DNA of 64,000 nt from Sinorhizobium shofinae (GCA_001704765.1 MBFK01000061.1:248001-312000); one strand, 5' to 3'. Positions 29,444 to 38,838 are shown, counted from the stretch's first letter. Translations and numbers: made by a program. Notes: generated from the sequence alone by a model not told the origin.

Positions 29444-30576
29444 TGAGCACTGTCGCCACCTATGCAGGGGCACCGGAAAAGGGCTGGCTGACGCCGATCG
29501 GCCGGCGGCGTTGGCAGAACTTCAAGGCGAACCGGCGCGGCTACTGGTCGTTCTGGATCTTCCTAGTGCTTTTCGGCCTCAGCCTCTGTGCGGAATTCAT
29601 CGCCAACGACAAGCCGATCGTCGCCTCCTACAAGGGCGAACTCCTGTTCCCGGCGGTTGTGGACTATCCGGAAGAGAAGTTCGGCGGCTTCCTCGCCGAG
29701 ACCGACTTCCGCTCCGATTTCATCCGCGACGAGATCGAGGCGAACGGCTGGATGATCTGGCCGCCGATCCGCTATTCCTACCAGACGGTCAATTCCAACA
29801 TCCCGCATTCGGCGCCGACCGCTCCCTTCTGGCTGATGAGCAAGGAGGAGCGCTGCTCGGCCTATCCGCAAGGGGCCGCCGATCCGGGATGCAGCCTCGG
29901 CAACTTGAACTGGCTCGGCACAGACGACCAGGCGCGCGACGTCATGGCGCGGATGATCTACGGTTTCCGCATCTCGGTCCTGTTCGGCCTCGTCCTGACC
30001 ATCGCCTCCGCGGTGATCGGCGTTTCGGCCGGGGCGGTGCAGGGCTATTTCGGCGGCTGGACCGACCTGCTTCTTCAGCGCTTCATCGAGATCTGGTCGT
30101 CGATGCCGGTGCTCTACATCCTGCTGATCATCGCCGCCATCCTGCCGCCCGGCTTCTTCATCCTGCTCGGCATCATGCTGCTCTTTTCCTGGGTCGGCTT
30201 TGTCGGCGTGGTCCGGGCCGAATTCCTGCGAGCGCGGAATTTCGAGTACGTCAATGCGGCACGCGCGCTCGGCGTCGGCAACGGCACGATCATGTACCGG
30301 CATTTGCTGCCGAACGCGATGGTGGCGACGCTGACCTTCCTGCCCTTCATCCTGTCGGGCTCGATCACGACGCTCACCTCGCTCGACTTCCTCGGCTTCG
30401 GCATGCCGCCCGGTTCGCCGTCGCTCGGCGAGATGATCGCCCAGGGCAAATCGAACCTTCAGGCGCCGTGGCTCGGCCTCACCGCCTTTTGCGCCATGTC
30501 GGTCATGCTGTCGCTGTTGATCTTCTTCGGCGAGGCGACGCGCGACGCCTTCGACCCGAGAAAGACGTTCCGGTGA
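29443..30576 (+). CDS. yejE: YejE-type peptide ABC transporter permease
   Basis: A 377-residue second permease. The N-terminus includes NRRGYWSFWIFLVLFGLSL, almost as in E. coli YejE, then a long periplasmic segment (about 60-165) before the remaining helices and the coupling loop NAARALGVGNGTIMYRHLLP. Start ATG overlaps the yejB stop; the frame's upstream part is a yejB shadow. Confidence 0.96.
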   Translation: MSTVATYAGAPEKGWLTPIGRRRWQNFKANRRGYWSFWIFLVLFGLSLCAEFIANDKPIVASYKGELLFPAVVDYPEEKFGGFLAETDFRSDFIRDEIEANGWMIWPPIRYSYQTVNSNIPHSAPTAPFWLMSKEERCSAYPQGAADPGCSLGNLNWLGTDDQARDVMARMIYGFRISVLFGLVLTIASAVIGVSAGAVQGYFGGWTDLLLQRFIEIWSSMPVLYILLIIAAILPPGFFILLGIMLLFSWVGFVGVVRAEFLRARNFEYVNAARALGVGNGTIMYRHLLPNAMVATLTFLPFILSGSITTLTSLDFLGFGMPPGSPSLGEMIAQGKSNLQAPWLGLTAFCAMSVMLSLLIFFGEATRDAFDPRKTFR

Positions 30577-30584
30577 GCGCGACG

Positions 30585-32213
30585 ATGACAGACACCCTCC
30601 TCTCCGTGCGCGATCTTTCCGTCGCCTTCCATCAGGGCGGCGACACATCCGTCGCCGTCGACCACATCTCCTTCGATATCCGCCGCGGCGAGACCGTGGC
30701 GCTCGTCGGCGAGTCCGGCTCGGGCAAATCGGTTTCGGCGAACTCGATCCTGAAGCTCCTGCCCTACCCGGCCGCGAGCCACCCGAGCGGCGAGATCCTC
30801 TTCAACGGCAAGGATCTCCTCAAGGCGAGCGATGCCGAGCTGCGCCATGTTCGCGGCAACGACATTACGATGATCTTCCAGGAGCCGATGACGTCGCTCA
30901 ATCCGCTGCACACGATCGAGGTGCAGATCGGTGAAATCCTCGAGCTCCACCAGGACCTCAAAGGGGCGGCGGCCCGAACGAGGACGCTGGCACTTCTCAA
31001 CCAGGTCGGCATCCGCGAACCGGAAAAACGGCTCGGCGCCTATCCGCACGAGCTTTCCGGCGGCCAGCGGCAGCGGGTGATGATTGCCATGGCCCTTGCC
31101 AACCGGCCGGAGCTCCTGATCGCCGACGAGCCGACCACCGCGCTCGACGTCACCGTGCAGGCGCAGATCCTCGAGCTCCTGAAATCGCTCAAGGACCAGC
31201 ACGGCATGTCCATGCTGTTCATCACCCACGACCTCGGCATCGTCCGCAAGATCGCCGACCGGGTCTGCGTGATGACCAAGGGCAAGATTGTCGAGACCGG
31301 CCCGACCGCGCAAATCTTCGCCAATCCGCAGCATGCCTATACGAGGCACCTGCTGGCCTCCGAACCGAAGGGGGAGCCGCCGGCTTCCGATGCGGCGAAG
31401 CCGATCGTCGTCGAGGCGAAGGATGTGAAGGTCTGGTTTCCGATCAAGGCCGGCTTCCTGCGCCGCGTCGTCGACCACGTGAAGGCGGTGGACGGCATCG
31501 ACCTGACGCTTCGCGCCGGCCAGACGCTCGGCGTCGTCGGCGAATCCGGTTCGGGCAAGACGACGCTCGGCCTGGCGCTGACGCGCCTCATTTCGTCAAA
31601 GGGCCGGATCGCCTTTGTCGGCCAGAATATCGACGCCTACAGCTTCCGCGAGATGCGGCCGCTCAGAAACCGGATGCAGGTGGTCTTCCAGGACCCCTAC
31701 GGCTCACTCAGCCCGCGCATGTCCGTCGCCGACATCGTTGGCGAAGGGCTGAAGATTCACGAGACGGCGCTCTCCGACGACGAGCGGGACGCGCGGGTCG
31801 CCGCCGCGCTGCAGGAGGTTGGCCTCGACCCAGCCACCCGCTGGCGTTATCCGCACGAATTCTCCGGCGGTCAACGGCAGCGCATCGCGATCGCCCGCGC
31901 CATGGTGCTGAAACCGCAATTCGTCATGCTCGACGAGCCCACCTCAGCCCTCGACATGAGCGTCCAGGCGCAGGTGGTCGACCTCTTGCGCGACCTGCAG
32001 CGCAAGCACAACCTCGCCTATCTGTTCATCAGTCACGACCTCAAGGTGGTGCGTGCACTTGCCAATGAGGTGATCGTCATGCGGCTTGGCAAGGTGGTCG
32101 AACAGGGGCCGGCCGAGCGCATTTTCAGCGCGCCCGCCGAAGACTACACCAAGGCACTGATGGCCGCCGCCTTCAATCTCGAAGCCGTCAACCTTTCCGC
32201 CATCCGTCAGTAG
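30585..32213 (+). CDS. yejF: YejF-type peptide ABC transporter ATPase (two ABC domains)
   Basis: A 542-residue fusion of two ATPase domains, each with Walker A GESGSGKS, signature [15 protein letters not shown] or [15 protein letters not shown], and Walker B DEPT. It powers the YejBE channel. Start is the ATG at 30585; a GTG at 30573 overlapping the yejE stop (GTGA) is an alternative adding four residues. In S. meliloti the orthologous transporter is needed for tolerance of host NCR peptides and normal bacteroid development (established knowledge, as I recall it). Confidence 0.95.
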   Translation: MTDTLLSVRDLSVAFHQGGDTSVAVDHISFDIRRGETVALVGESGSGKSVSANSILKLLPYPAASHPSGEILFNGKDLLKASDAELRHVRGNDITMIFQEPMTSLNPLHTIEVQIGEILELHQDLKGAAARTRTLALLNQVGIREPEKRLGAYPHELSGGQRQRVMIAMALANRPELLIADEPTTALDVTVQAQILELLKSLKDQHGMSMLFITHDLGIVRKIADRVCVMTKGKIVETGPTAQIFANPQHAYTRHLLASEPKGEPPASDAAKPIVVEAKDVKVWFPIKAGFLRRVVDHVKAVDGIDLTLRAGQTLGVVGESGSGKTTLGLALTRLISSKGRIAFVGQNIDAYSFREMRPLRNRMQVVFQDPYGSLSPRMSVADIVGEGLKIHETALSDDERDARVAAALQEVGLDPATRWRYPHEFSGGQRQRIAIARAMVLKPQFVMLDEPTSALDMSVQAQVVDLLRDLQRKHNLAYLFISHDLKVVRALANEVIVMRLGKVVEQGPAERIFSAPAEDYTKALMAAAFNLEAVNLSAIRQ

Positions 32214-32223
32214 AGCGCCCGCA

Positions 32224-33183
32224 ATGCCCGCCAAGAGCCCCGTCATCGTCGATCTGAAATTCATTCCGGAGGAAGTGGACGTCGCCCTCGTGGGCGCCTT
32301 CCCCGGACGCGAGGTGATCAACCTTGCGGATCCGGCCCATCGAGGGCGAGATCTCTCGGGAATCGACTATGCGGTGGTCTGGAAGTCGGCGCCCGATCTC
32401 TTCTCGCGTGCACCGAACCTCAAGGTCGTCTTCTCCGGCGGCGCTGGTGTCGACCACGTGTTGACGCTGCCGGGTCTCCCCGACGTGCCGCTGGTGCGCT
32501 TCGTCGACCGGACGCTGACGACGCGCATGAGCGAATGGGTGGTGATGCAATGCCTCCTGCATCTTCGCCAGCATCGCGCCTACGAGGCGCTGGCTGAGAA
32601 GCGCGAGTGGCGGGACCTGAGCCAGCCGGAAGCCGCCGACGTCACCGTCGGCATCATGGGCATGGGCATGCTCGGCCAGGACGCCGCCCGCAAGCTTGCC
32701 GTGATGGGCTTCAAGGTGATCGGCTGGTCGCGAACCTTGCGGGTGATCGAGGGCATCCACACCTATGACGCCGCCGGCCTCGACGCCTTTCTCGGCAGGA
32801 CGGATTTTCTGGTCGGCCTCTTGCCGCTAACCCCGGACACCAAGGGGATCTTCAACAGTGCCCTATTCAAGAAACTCAGCCGCAAGGGCCCCTTCGGTGC
32901 CCCGGTGTTCGTCAATGCCGGCCGCGGCGGCAGCCAGGTGGAAGCCGATATTCTTGAATGCCTCGATTCCGGCGTTTTGGGTGCAGCCTCGCTCGACGTC
33001 TTCGAAGAAGAACCGCTGTCGCCGGTGAGCCGCTTATGGAACATGCCGAACATCTATGTAACGCCGCACGTCGCCGCTTCGTCCGACGTCAGGGCGCTCT
33101 TTACCCATGTCAATGAACAGATCGACCGCTTCGAAAGCGGGCTGCCTTTGGAGCATGTGGTGGATAAAGTAGCCGGCTATTGA
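32224..33183 (+). CDS. Glyoxylate/hydroxypyruvate reductase A-like 2-hydroxyacid dehydrogenase
   Basis: A 319-residue NAD(P)-dependent reductase of the GhrA group. It shows VFSGGAGVDHVL, the dinucleotide motif GIMGMGMLGQDAARKL, the catalytic Arg in FVNAGRGGSQVE, Glu in SLDVFEEEPL and His in VTPHVAAS. It starts ten bases after yejF and may be read from the same transcript. It ends before a bipartite repeat that probably stops transcription. Confidence 0.93.
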   Translation: MPAKSPVIVDLKFIPEEVDVALVGAFPGREVINLADPAHRGRDLSGIDYAVVWKSAPDLFSRAPNLKVVFSGGAGVDHVLTLPGLPDVPLVRFVDRTLTTRMSEWVVMQCLLHLRQHRAYEALAEKREWRDLSQPEAADVTVGIMGMGMLGQDAARKLAVMGFKVIGWSRTLRVIEGIHTYDAAGLDAFLGRTDFLVGLLPLTPDTKGIFNSALFKKLSRKGPFGAPVFVNAGRGGSQVEADILECLDSGVLGAASLDVFEEEPLSPVSRLWNMPNIYVTPHVAASSDVRALFTHVNEQIDRFESGLPLEHVVDKVAGY

Positions 33184-33210
33184 TCTGCAGTAGACACGGC
33201 TCGATCCCCG

Positions 33211-33316
33211 GCCCTCACCCTAACCCTCTCCCCGCAGGCGGGGAGAGGGACTAAGGCGTTGCAACACGCCCCTTCTCCCCGCAGGCGGGGAGAAGGTGCC
33301 GGCAGGCGGATGAGGG
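33211..33316. repeat. Rhizobial palindromic repeat with two CCCCGCAGGCGGGG hairpins
   Basis: Outer ends GCCCTCA and TGAGGGC enclose two hairpins, CCCTCTCCCCGC/GCGGGGAGAGGG and CCTTCTCCCCGC/GCGGGGAGAAGG. This bipartite element is common between convergent genes in rhizobia; here it separates the reductase and NlpC/P60 genes and can terminate both. Confidence 0.8.
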
Positions 33317-33355
33317 CAACCGCGACGCCAACAAGACCAAACAAAATCATCCGGC

Positions 33356-34216
33356 CTAAGGCCGGCGATAGCCGGTCGGCTCTCCGTAGAGCCAGCCGAT
33401 GCGGCGGATGGCATCGTCGAGGCCTTCGCGGGCCACTGTCATCGTATGGCCATTGGCGTGCACCAGGGTCTTGTCGTCCTCCATGATGGCGACGTGCCCT
33501 TTCCAGAAGACGAGGTCGCCGCGGGTCAGGTCGTCGCGGCCGATCGGCTGGCCGATCGCGACCTGCATGTCGGTGTCGCGCGGAGCTTGCTGGCCCGTCA
33601 TCTGCATCGAGAGCTGCACGAGACCGGAGCAATCGATGCCGAAGCCGGAGCGGCCGCCCCAGAGATAGGGCGTTTCGAGAAAGCGGGTGGCGATCGCGAC
33701 ATAGTCGTCGGCGATCCGGCCGACCGGCGCGCAATGGTTGGCGACCACGGCCAGTCCGCCGTCGAGAAGAAAATAGCGCGTGCCGCGCGTCTCCGCTTCG
33801 CCGACGACATTGAGCCGACTTCCCATGGAGAGCGCGAAGGCCTGCGGAAAGCGCAGGTCCGCGCCGCGATAGGCGAATGTGCGGGGCACCGCGACGATGT
33901 GGGTCGCCGGCGCGCCAGGCTCCTCGACCGCATCCTGCGGCACGTAGCCGACATAGCCGTCGAGGTCGGACTTGACCCAGGCCCATCCGTCGGCAACGTC
34001 GAGAACGCCCGCCGTTTCGCCATAGAGCAATTCCGTATCGGTGCCGCAGGCGAGATCCGGCCTGGCCCTGAGCGGCGTCACTGGCACGGTGACGGTGGCC
34101 GGCGTGCCCTCGACGAAGCGCTTCGCTTCGACGAGACCGCGCAAACGGTCCTCCGCAAGGTCCTCGCGATAGGCATTGAGACGACGATCGAGCGCTTCGG
34201 GCATGGCTGAACTCAC
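33356..34216 (-). CDS. NlpC/P60-family peptidase with SH3-like N-terminal part
   Basis: A 286-residue protein. The C-terminal half is an NlpC/P60 cysteine peptidase: catalytic Cys in FGIDCSGLVQL, His in GHVAIMED and a following His in LVHANGH. The N-terminal half (about 40-150) resembles bacterial SH3 repeats. Such enzymes hydrolyse D-Glu-DAP or related bonds in cell-wall peptides. No signal peptide is seen, which suggests action on cytoplasmic muropeptides. The GTG at 34216 overlaps the upstream MarR stop (GTGA), which favours it over ATG at 34204. Confidence 0.92.
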   Translation of the reverse strand: MSSAMPEALDRRLNAYREDLAEDRLRGLVEAKRFVEGTPATVTVPVTPLRARPDLACGTDTELLYGETAGVLDVADGWAWVKSDLDGYVGYVPQDAVEEPGAPATHIVAVPRTFAYRGADLRFPQAFALSMGSRLNVVGEAETRGTRYFLLDGGLAVVANHCAPVGRIADDYVAIATRFLETPYLWGGRSGFGIDCSGLVQLSMQMTGQQAPRDTDMQVAIGQPIGRDDLTRGDLVFWKGHVAIMEDDKTLVHANGHTMTVAREGLDDAIRRIGWLYGEPTGYRRP

Positions 34217-34557
34217 AGTTTGCGGCCCTGATTGATGATCAGATCGCCGAATTTTTCAAGATAAAGCGCGCCCTCGACCGTACGCTTGATGACGACATTA
34301 CGCCTGTCGCGCTCGTCGCGCACGCGATCGACGAGGCCGGCCGCGCCCATCGTGTCGAGGGCGCGGGTGATCACCGGCTTCGTCACGCCGAGCTTCGCAG
34401 CGAGGCCGCGCACCGTGTGCGGCGGCGGCACAAGATAGATTTCGAGCAGGATCGCCATCTGGCGGAGCGTCAGATCGCGGCTATCGACCCGGACCTGCTC
34501 GAGCGAGACGGCATGCCAGAGCCCCAGCGCTTGGGAGGGCGTCAGTTCGACCGGCAA
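34213..34557 (-). CDS. Short MarR-type winged-helix regulator
   Basis: A 114-residue protein with a winged helix: LTLRQMAILLEIYL, then TVRGLAAKLGVTKPVITRALDTM as the recognition region and VDRVRDERDRRNVVIKRT as the wing. It is shorter than a usual MarR (140-150). It lies between the aminopeptidase gene and the NlpC/P60 gene on one transcript, so it may control that operon. No operator was identified. Confidence 0.88.
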   Translation of the reverse strand: MPVELTPSQALGLWHAVSLEQVRVDSRDLTLRQMAILLEIYLVPPPHTVRGLAAKLGVTKPVITRALDTMGAAGLVDRVRDERDRRNVVIKRTVEGALYLEKFGDLIINQGRKL

Positions 34558-34643
34558 GGGAAACTCCTGCGTAAGTCACGTTGCCAGCACCATAGCCGGG
34601 CGATCGTTACGCAAGCGTTTCTTTTGTGATTGCAACGCCTTCC

Positions 34644-36035
34644 CTATCCGGCGAGCCGGCCTATGTGGTGGTAGAGCGCCCGGATCGCCTGGGCTTCACC
34701 GCCGATCGGGGAATGCGGACGCTCGGACTGCGCCCAGCCGAAAACGTCGAAATGCACCCAGCTCTTCGCATTGGTCACAAAGCGCTTGAGGAACAACGCC
34801 GCCGTTATCGAACCGGCCATGCCGCCCGAGGGCGCGTTGGTGAGGTCGGCGATACGGGCGGAGACGTCCTTGTCGTAGCCCATATAGAGCGGCATCCGCC
34901 AGACCGGATCGTCCACCGTCAGGCTCGCTTCGGAAAGATCCCGCGCCAACTCCTCGTCGTCGGTAAAGAAGGGCGGCAGGTCCGGGCCGAGCGCGACGCG
35001 CGCCGCCCCGGTGAGTGTCGCCATGTCGACGATGAGGTCGGTCCTATCCTCGTCGGCATAGGCAAGCGCGTCGGCAAGGATCAACCGGCCCTCGGCATCG
35101 GTGTTGTCGATCTGCACCGTCAGGCCCTTGCGGCTCCTGTAGATATCGCCTGGACGGAAGGCATTGGAGGAAATCGAGTTCTCGACGACCGGCACGATGA
35201 CGCGCAGGTCGACCTTCAGTTTCGCGTCCATGATCATCAGCGCGAGGCCCATGACATTCGCGGCGCCGCCCATGTCCTTCTTCATCAGCAGCATCGAGGC
35301 GGCCGGCTTGATGTCGAGACCGCCAGTGTCGAAGCAGACGCCCTTGCCGACGAGCGTCACCTTCCTGTACCCCTTCTTGCCCCAGCGCATCTCGAGGAGC
35401 CGCGGCGCCTCGGCGCTGGCGCGGCCGACCGTGTGGACAAGCGGGAAATTCTGGGTCAGCAAGGCTTCGCCGGATATCACCGAGACATCGGCCTTGTAGT
35501 GGGTCGCGAGCGCCCGGAACGCGGCTTCCAGCGCCTCTGGCCCCATGTCGTTGGTCGGCGTGTTGATGAGATCGCGCGCCAGGAAGACGCCGGCAAGCTG
35601 CCGCTTGATGTCTGTCGCGTCCGCGTCGCCCGGGATCATCAGCGTCGGCGCCTCAGGCTTGGCGGACTTGTACCGCTCGAAGCGGTAAGAGCCAAGGCCG
35701 TAGCCGAGCGCCAGGCGATTGGCGGTGAGCGGCGCCGTCTCGATATGCCACTTGCCGGCCGGCAGTGCGCGGGCGAGCTTCCCGGCCAGGAACGGCGCCT
35801 CCGACGGATTCGAGCCGAGACCGAACAGCGCGCCGCCGAGATGGCCCTCGGCCGAGGGAATGAGCAGGACGGCACCTGGCTCCGCCTTGAAGCCGGCCTT
35901 CTTCGCCCAGTCGAGCGCGATCGGGTCGATGGTTCCCGTTTCGATATGCGCCGGCGTCACCGCGAAGATGGGCAGCGTCTTGCCGGCGCTGGTGTTGAAC
36001 GGCGACGGCCGCTCGATGAACTGGAAGGGAGCCAT
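34644..36035 (-). CDS. M17-family leucyl aminopeptidase
   Basis: A 463-residue dinuclear zinc aminopeptidase. The catalytic domain shows LVGKGVCFDTGGLDIKP with the metal-binding Lys/Asp and the signature NTDAEGRLILADAL. It removes N-terminal residues from peptides. Being upstream of an NlpC/P60 peptidase gene, it may help degrade muropeptide-derived peptides; that is inference. Start MAPFQFIERP at 36035. Confidence 0.94.
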   Translation of the reverse strand: MAPFQFIERPSPFNTSAGKTLPIFAVTPAHIETGTIDPIALDWAKKAGFKAEPGAVLLIPSAEGHLGGALFGLGSNPSEAPFLAGKLARALPAGKWHIETAPLTANRLALGYGLGSYRFERYKSAKPEAPTLMIPGDADATDIKRQLAGVFLARDLINTPTNDMGPEALEAAFRALATHYKADVSVISGEALLTQNFPLVHTVGRASAEAPRLLEMRWGKKGYRKVTLVGKGVCFDTGGLDIKPAASMLLMKKDMGGAANVMGLALMIMDAKLKVDLRVIVPVVENSISSNAFRPGDIYRSRKGLTVQIDNTDAEGRLILADALAYADEDRTDLIVDMATLTGAARVALGPDLPPFFTDDEELARDLSEASLTVDDPVWRMPLYMGYDKDVSARIADLTNAPSGGMAGSITAALFLKRFVTNAKSWVHFDVFGWAQSERPHSPIGGEAQAIRALYHHIGRLAG

Positions 36036-36076
36036 GAATGTCCTCGACTGACGGAATGGGATTTAACTTCAGATTG

Positions 36077-36118
36077 CTGCAGCGATCTTTGCGTCCGATT
36101 GGACGCGCGGTGCTGTAG
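36077..36118 (-). repeat. Two-hairpin intergenic repeat, copy 4 (hairpin one only)
   Basis: CTGCAGCG to GTGCTGTAG with an inner GCGTCC/GGACGC stem, matching hairpin one of copy 1 in inverted order. Hairpin two is absent. Confidence 0.65.
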
Positions 36119-36122
36119 GTGA

Positions 36123-36143
36123 TTAACGCTCTGTTAGGGTTAA
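36123..36143 (+). promoter_or_regulatory. Possible CtrA site before the Tad TPR gene
   Basis: TTAA (36123-36126), seven bases, TTAG (36134-36137), then a further TTAAC at 36140. One base differs from the CtrA consensus. It lies about 80 bp upstream of the TPR lipoprotein gene, which fits cell-cycle control of pilus genes, but binding is not shown. Confidence 0.3.
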
Positions 36144-36220
36144 CAGATTATTGCTGGAGTGAAAGTTGCGCCGTTGATGTTGGGAGTTCCGGTGCCAATT
36201 GCCTGCTGGGACGCCACTTC

Positions 36221-37045
36221 ATGACAACGCAAGACATCTTCTCTTCCTCCATGCATCGCCTAGCAGTGGGAGCCGCGGTCGCGCTGATGGCGCTGGCGCT
36301 CGGCGGCTGTGCCGGACAGCAGGGCTCGAAGGAGCTGACAACCGGCTCCATCCCGAAGCTCTCGAAACCGGTGCAATCGATGAACGCGACCGAGCTTGCG
36401 GCAGCCGCGGAGAACATCGGCCAGGCCTATGAGCGCGATCCCAAGAACCGCGAAGCGGGCTTGAACTACGCCAATCTCCTGCGCATGAGCGGGCGCAACG
36501 AACAGGCGCTGGCCGTGATGCAGCAGGTGGCGATCAACCACCCGACGGACCGCGAGGTCCTCGGCGCCTATGGCAAGGCTCAAGCCGCAGCCGGACAGCT
36601 CGAACAGGCGCTTGCGACCATTGGCCGGGCGCAGACGCCCGACCGCCCCGACTGGAAGCTGAAATCGGCGGAAGGCGCCATCCTCGACCAGCTCGGTCGC
36701 TCCTCCGAGGCGCGCCTGCGGTATCGCGAGGCGCTGGATCTTCAGCCCAACGAGCCCACCATCCTGTCCAATCTCGGCATGTCCTATCTGCTGACCAAGG
36801 ATCTGAAAACCGCCGAGACCTACCTGAAATCGGCCGCGAACCAGCCCGGCGCCGACAGCAGCGTCCGGCAGAACCTCGCCCTTGCCGTCGGGCTGCAAGG
36901 CCGTTTCCAGGAGGCCGAAACAATCGCCCGGCAGGAGCTGACGCCCGAGCAGGCGGAAGCGAACGTCGCCTATCTGCGCTCGATGTTATCGCAAAAAGGC
37001 GCCTGGACCGAGCTCGCCAAGGCGGACGACGGAAATACCAACTGA
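36221..37045 (+). CDS. TPR lipoprotein of the Tad pilus locus (TadD-like)
   Basis: A 274-residue outer-membrane lipoprotein: signal sequence ending with the lipobox LGGC (Cys29 would be lipidated) and then tetratricopeptide repeats (for example DPKNREAGLNYANLLRMSGR and LQPNEPTILSNLGMSYLL). TadD-type TPR lipoproteins help assemble the secretin. It faces the tadC end of the minus-strand pilus operon. Start is MTTQDIFSSSMHR at 36221; the longer frame to 36119 runs into the repeat and CtrA-like sites. Confidence 0.92.
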   Translation: MTTQDIFSSSMHRLAVGAAVALMALALGGCAGQQGSKELTTGSIPKLSKPVQSMNATELAAAAENIGQAYERDPKNREAGLNYANLLRMSGRNEQALAVMQQVAINHPTDREVLGAYGKAQAAAGQLEQALATIGRAQTPDRPDWKLKSAEGAILDQLGRSSEARLRYREALDLQPNEPTILSNLGMSYLLTKDLKTAETYLKSAANQPGADSSVRQNLALAVGLQGRFQEAETIARQELTPEQAEANVAYLRSMLSQKGAWTELAKADDGNTN

Positions 37046-37138
37046 GCGGGACGAAGAAAGCCGCACGGATTTGCGCCCCTTCACCTCGCATTCACTTCCT
37101 TGTGACATAGGATCTCGATCAGAACTTGAAGGTTGCAG

Positions 37139-37468
37139 ATGGTCAGCGCAATTTCCGGCTCGACGGCCACGGCTCTAATCAACTCATCGAGCTCCACGTC
37201 ATCGTCAAGCACCGTTTCAGATATCGAAGCGCAGATCGCTCGGAAGAAGGCAGAGCTTTCCGAGGCAACGGACGAGACCGAAAAGCAAACGATCCAAAGC
37301 GAGATCGATGCCCTTGAGGCGAAACTCGAGCAGCTTCAGAGCGCAATCAGCAGCGAAGCCGAAGCGGCCGTCCAGCCAGAGTACCAGCTTTCCGGTGAAA
37401 GCGAACGAATCGGCACGCGCAATTTCGATGAAGAGACCGAATTCGGCGAGCGCACCATCTACGTCTAA
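37139..37468 (+). CDS. Small coiled-coil protein, unknown function
   Basis: A 109-residue hydrophilic protein. A Ser/Thr-rich N-terminus is followed by a heptad-like coiled coil (about 27-75: IEAQIARKKAELSEA, then LEAKLEQLQSAIS) and an acidic tail. It recalls FlxA-like small proteins, but I do not recognise it with confidence. No signal peptide. It sits 93 bp after the TPR lipoprotein gene on the same strand. ATG at 37139 follows GAAGG; a TTG at 37133 would add two residues. Confidence 0.7.
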   Translation: MVSAISGSTATALINSSSSTSSSSTVSDIEAQIARKKAELSEATDETEKQTIQSEIDALEAKLEQLQSAISSEAEAAVQPEYQLSGESERIGTRNFDEETEFGERTIYV

Positions 37469-37840
37469 TGCATGTCGCCGAAGAGCGTGCCGCAGTTTTG
37501 GTGCAAAGACGTCATGAAGGCTTGAAACGCATCGCGTGATTCCAGTTTCCTTCGGCGCGTTCAGATCCGCTTGAGAGAGGGTCCAAGCCGTTTTTTCATC
37601 TCTCTCCGGGTTATCCCGTATGGTCCGCCACAACGAGGTTTTTGGCGACTGCCCTGCCTCCCAAGGTCATCCTCAGGCTTGACCAGGCTTGACCCCGGGA
37701 TCCATGCACTAACCTCGTCAACGCTCGAAATGCGGTCCGAATAGATACGATGCAGGTGCTTGTGATTGGATCCTCGGGACAAAGCCCGAGGATGACGCGT
37801 TGGGTGGGAAGCTCGCAGCTCATTCTGCAAGGCGACACGT
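37469..37840. other. Intergenic space between the coiled-coil gene and tadC
   Basis: 372 bases without a gene. The first part (TGCATGTCGCCGAAGAGCGTG) looks like one arm of a common rhizobial repeat; the second part is the mosaic element at 37666-37796. Confidence 0.6.
37666..37796. repeat. RIME1-like intergenic mosaic element
   Basis: Left arm GTCATCCTC... and right arm ...CCCGAGGATGAC form the long inverted ends of the Rhizobium intergenic mosaic element RIME1, with GGATCC near both inner edges. The left arm has an internal tandem duplication of AGGCTTGACC (37675-37694) that spoils its pairing. Confidence 0.7.
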
Positions 37841-38824
37841 CTAGAATTTATCCGCCACCTGTATGCCGGCGGGGCCGAGGATGACGGCGACGAGGACCGG
37901 CAGGAAGAAGAGAATCATCGGCACCGTCAGTTTCGGCGGCAGCGCAGCCGCCTTCTTCTCCGCCGCCGTCATGCGCTGGTCGCGGCTTTCCTGCGCCAGC
38001 ACGCGGAGAGCCTGGGCGATCGGCGTGCCGTAGCGGTCGGCCTGGATCAGCGCCTGCATCACGGCCTTGACCTCCTCGAGGCCGGCGCGCAAGCCGAGAT
38101 TTTCGAGCGCGACGCGCCGATCGGGCAGGAAGGAGAGCTCCGCCGTCGTCAGCACCAGTTCCTCGGCCAGCGCGGAAGACTGGGCGGCAATCTCGTCGGC
38201 GACGCGCCGCATGGCAAGTTCCATCGACACGCCCGATTCGACGCAGATCAGCAGCAAATCCAGCGCGTCCGGCCAGGCGCGGCGGATCGAATGCTGGCGC
38301 TTCGATACCGCATTGGCGATGAAGATATTCGGCGCGTAGAAACCGAGATAGGCGAAACCGACCGCAAAGCATGCCCTCAGCATGAACGGCTTGTCGGCAA
38401 AGTTGCCCAGGACGAAAATGTAGACGACGGCAACGGCCAGAAACAGGAACGGCAGGCAGAATCGGGCGAAAAGGAAGGTGTTCAGCGCATTCTGCGAGCG
38501 GTAGCCGGCGGTCTTCAGCCGGTTGACGGTGTTCTCGTCGACCAGCGCCTGCCGCAGATTGAGCCGGTCGACGATCTGGCGAACCGAAGTATTGTGCTGC
38601 GCCCGTAGACTTGCCTTCCCGGATGACGCTTCGGCGTTCAGACGGGCGCGCTCGCGGGCGCGGATCTGCTCGCGTTCGGTGGCGACGGACTTCATCCGCT
38701 TTGCCAGGTCGCCGCGTTCGAAAAAGGGGATGGCGAGCGAGTAAAAGGTCGCAAGCACAGCCATCGACACGAGAACCGCGACGATGATGTTCGGGTCGGT
38801 GAGTGTCCTTATCCAGTCGTCCAT
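37841..38824 (-). CDS. tadC: Tad pilus inner-membrane platform protein TadC
   Basis: A 327-residue type II secretion F-family protein with an N-terminal helix, paired helices in the middle (FARFCLPFLFLAVAVVYIFV and the next) and one at the end, and the cytoplasmic T2SSF domain (AWPDALDLLLICVESGVSME). With TadB it forms the membrane base on which CpaF drives pilus assembly. It is last in the minus-strand operon, 14 bp after tadB. Confidence 0.95.
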   Translation of the reverse strand: MDDWIRTLTDPNIIVAVLVSMAVLATFYSLAIPFFERGDLAKRMKSVATEREQIRARERARLNAEASSGKASLRAQHNTSVRQIVDRLNLRQALVDENTVNRLKTAGYRSQNALNTFLFARFCLPFLFLAVAVVYIFVLGNFADKPFMLRACFAVGFAYLGFYAPNIFIANAVSKRQHSIRRAWPDALDLLLICVESGVSMELAMRRVADEIAAQSSALAEELVLTTAELSFLPDRRVALENLGLRAGLEEVKAVMQALIQADRYGTPIAQALRVLAQESRDQRMTAAEKKAAALPPKLTVPMILFFLPVLVAVILGPAGIQVADKF

Positions 38825-38838
38825 CGTCAGTTATAGCC

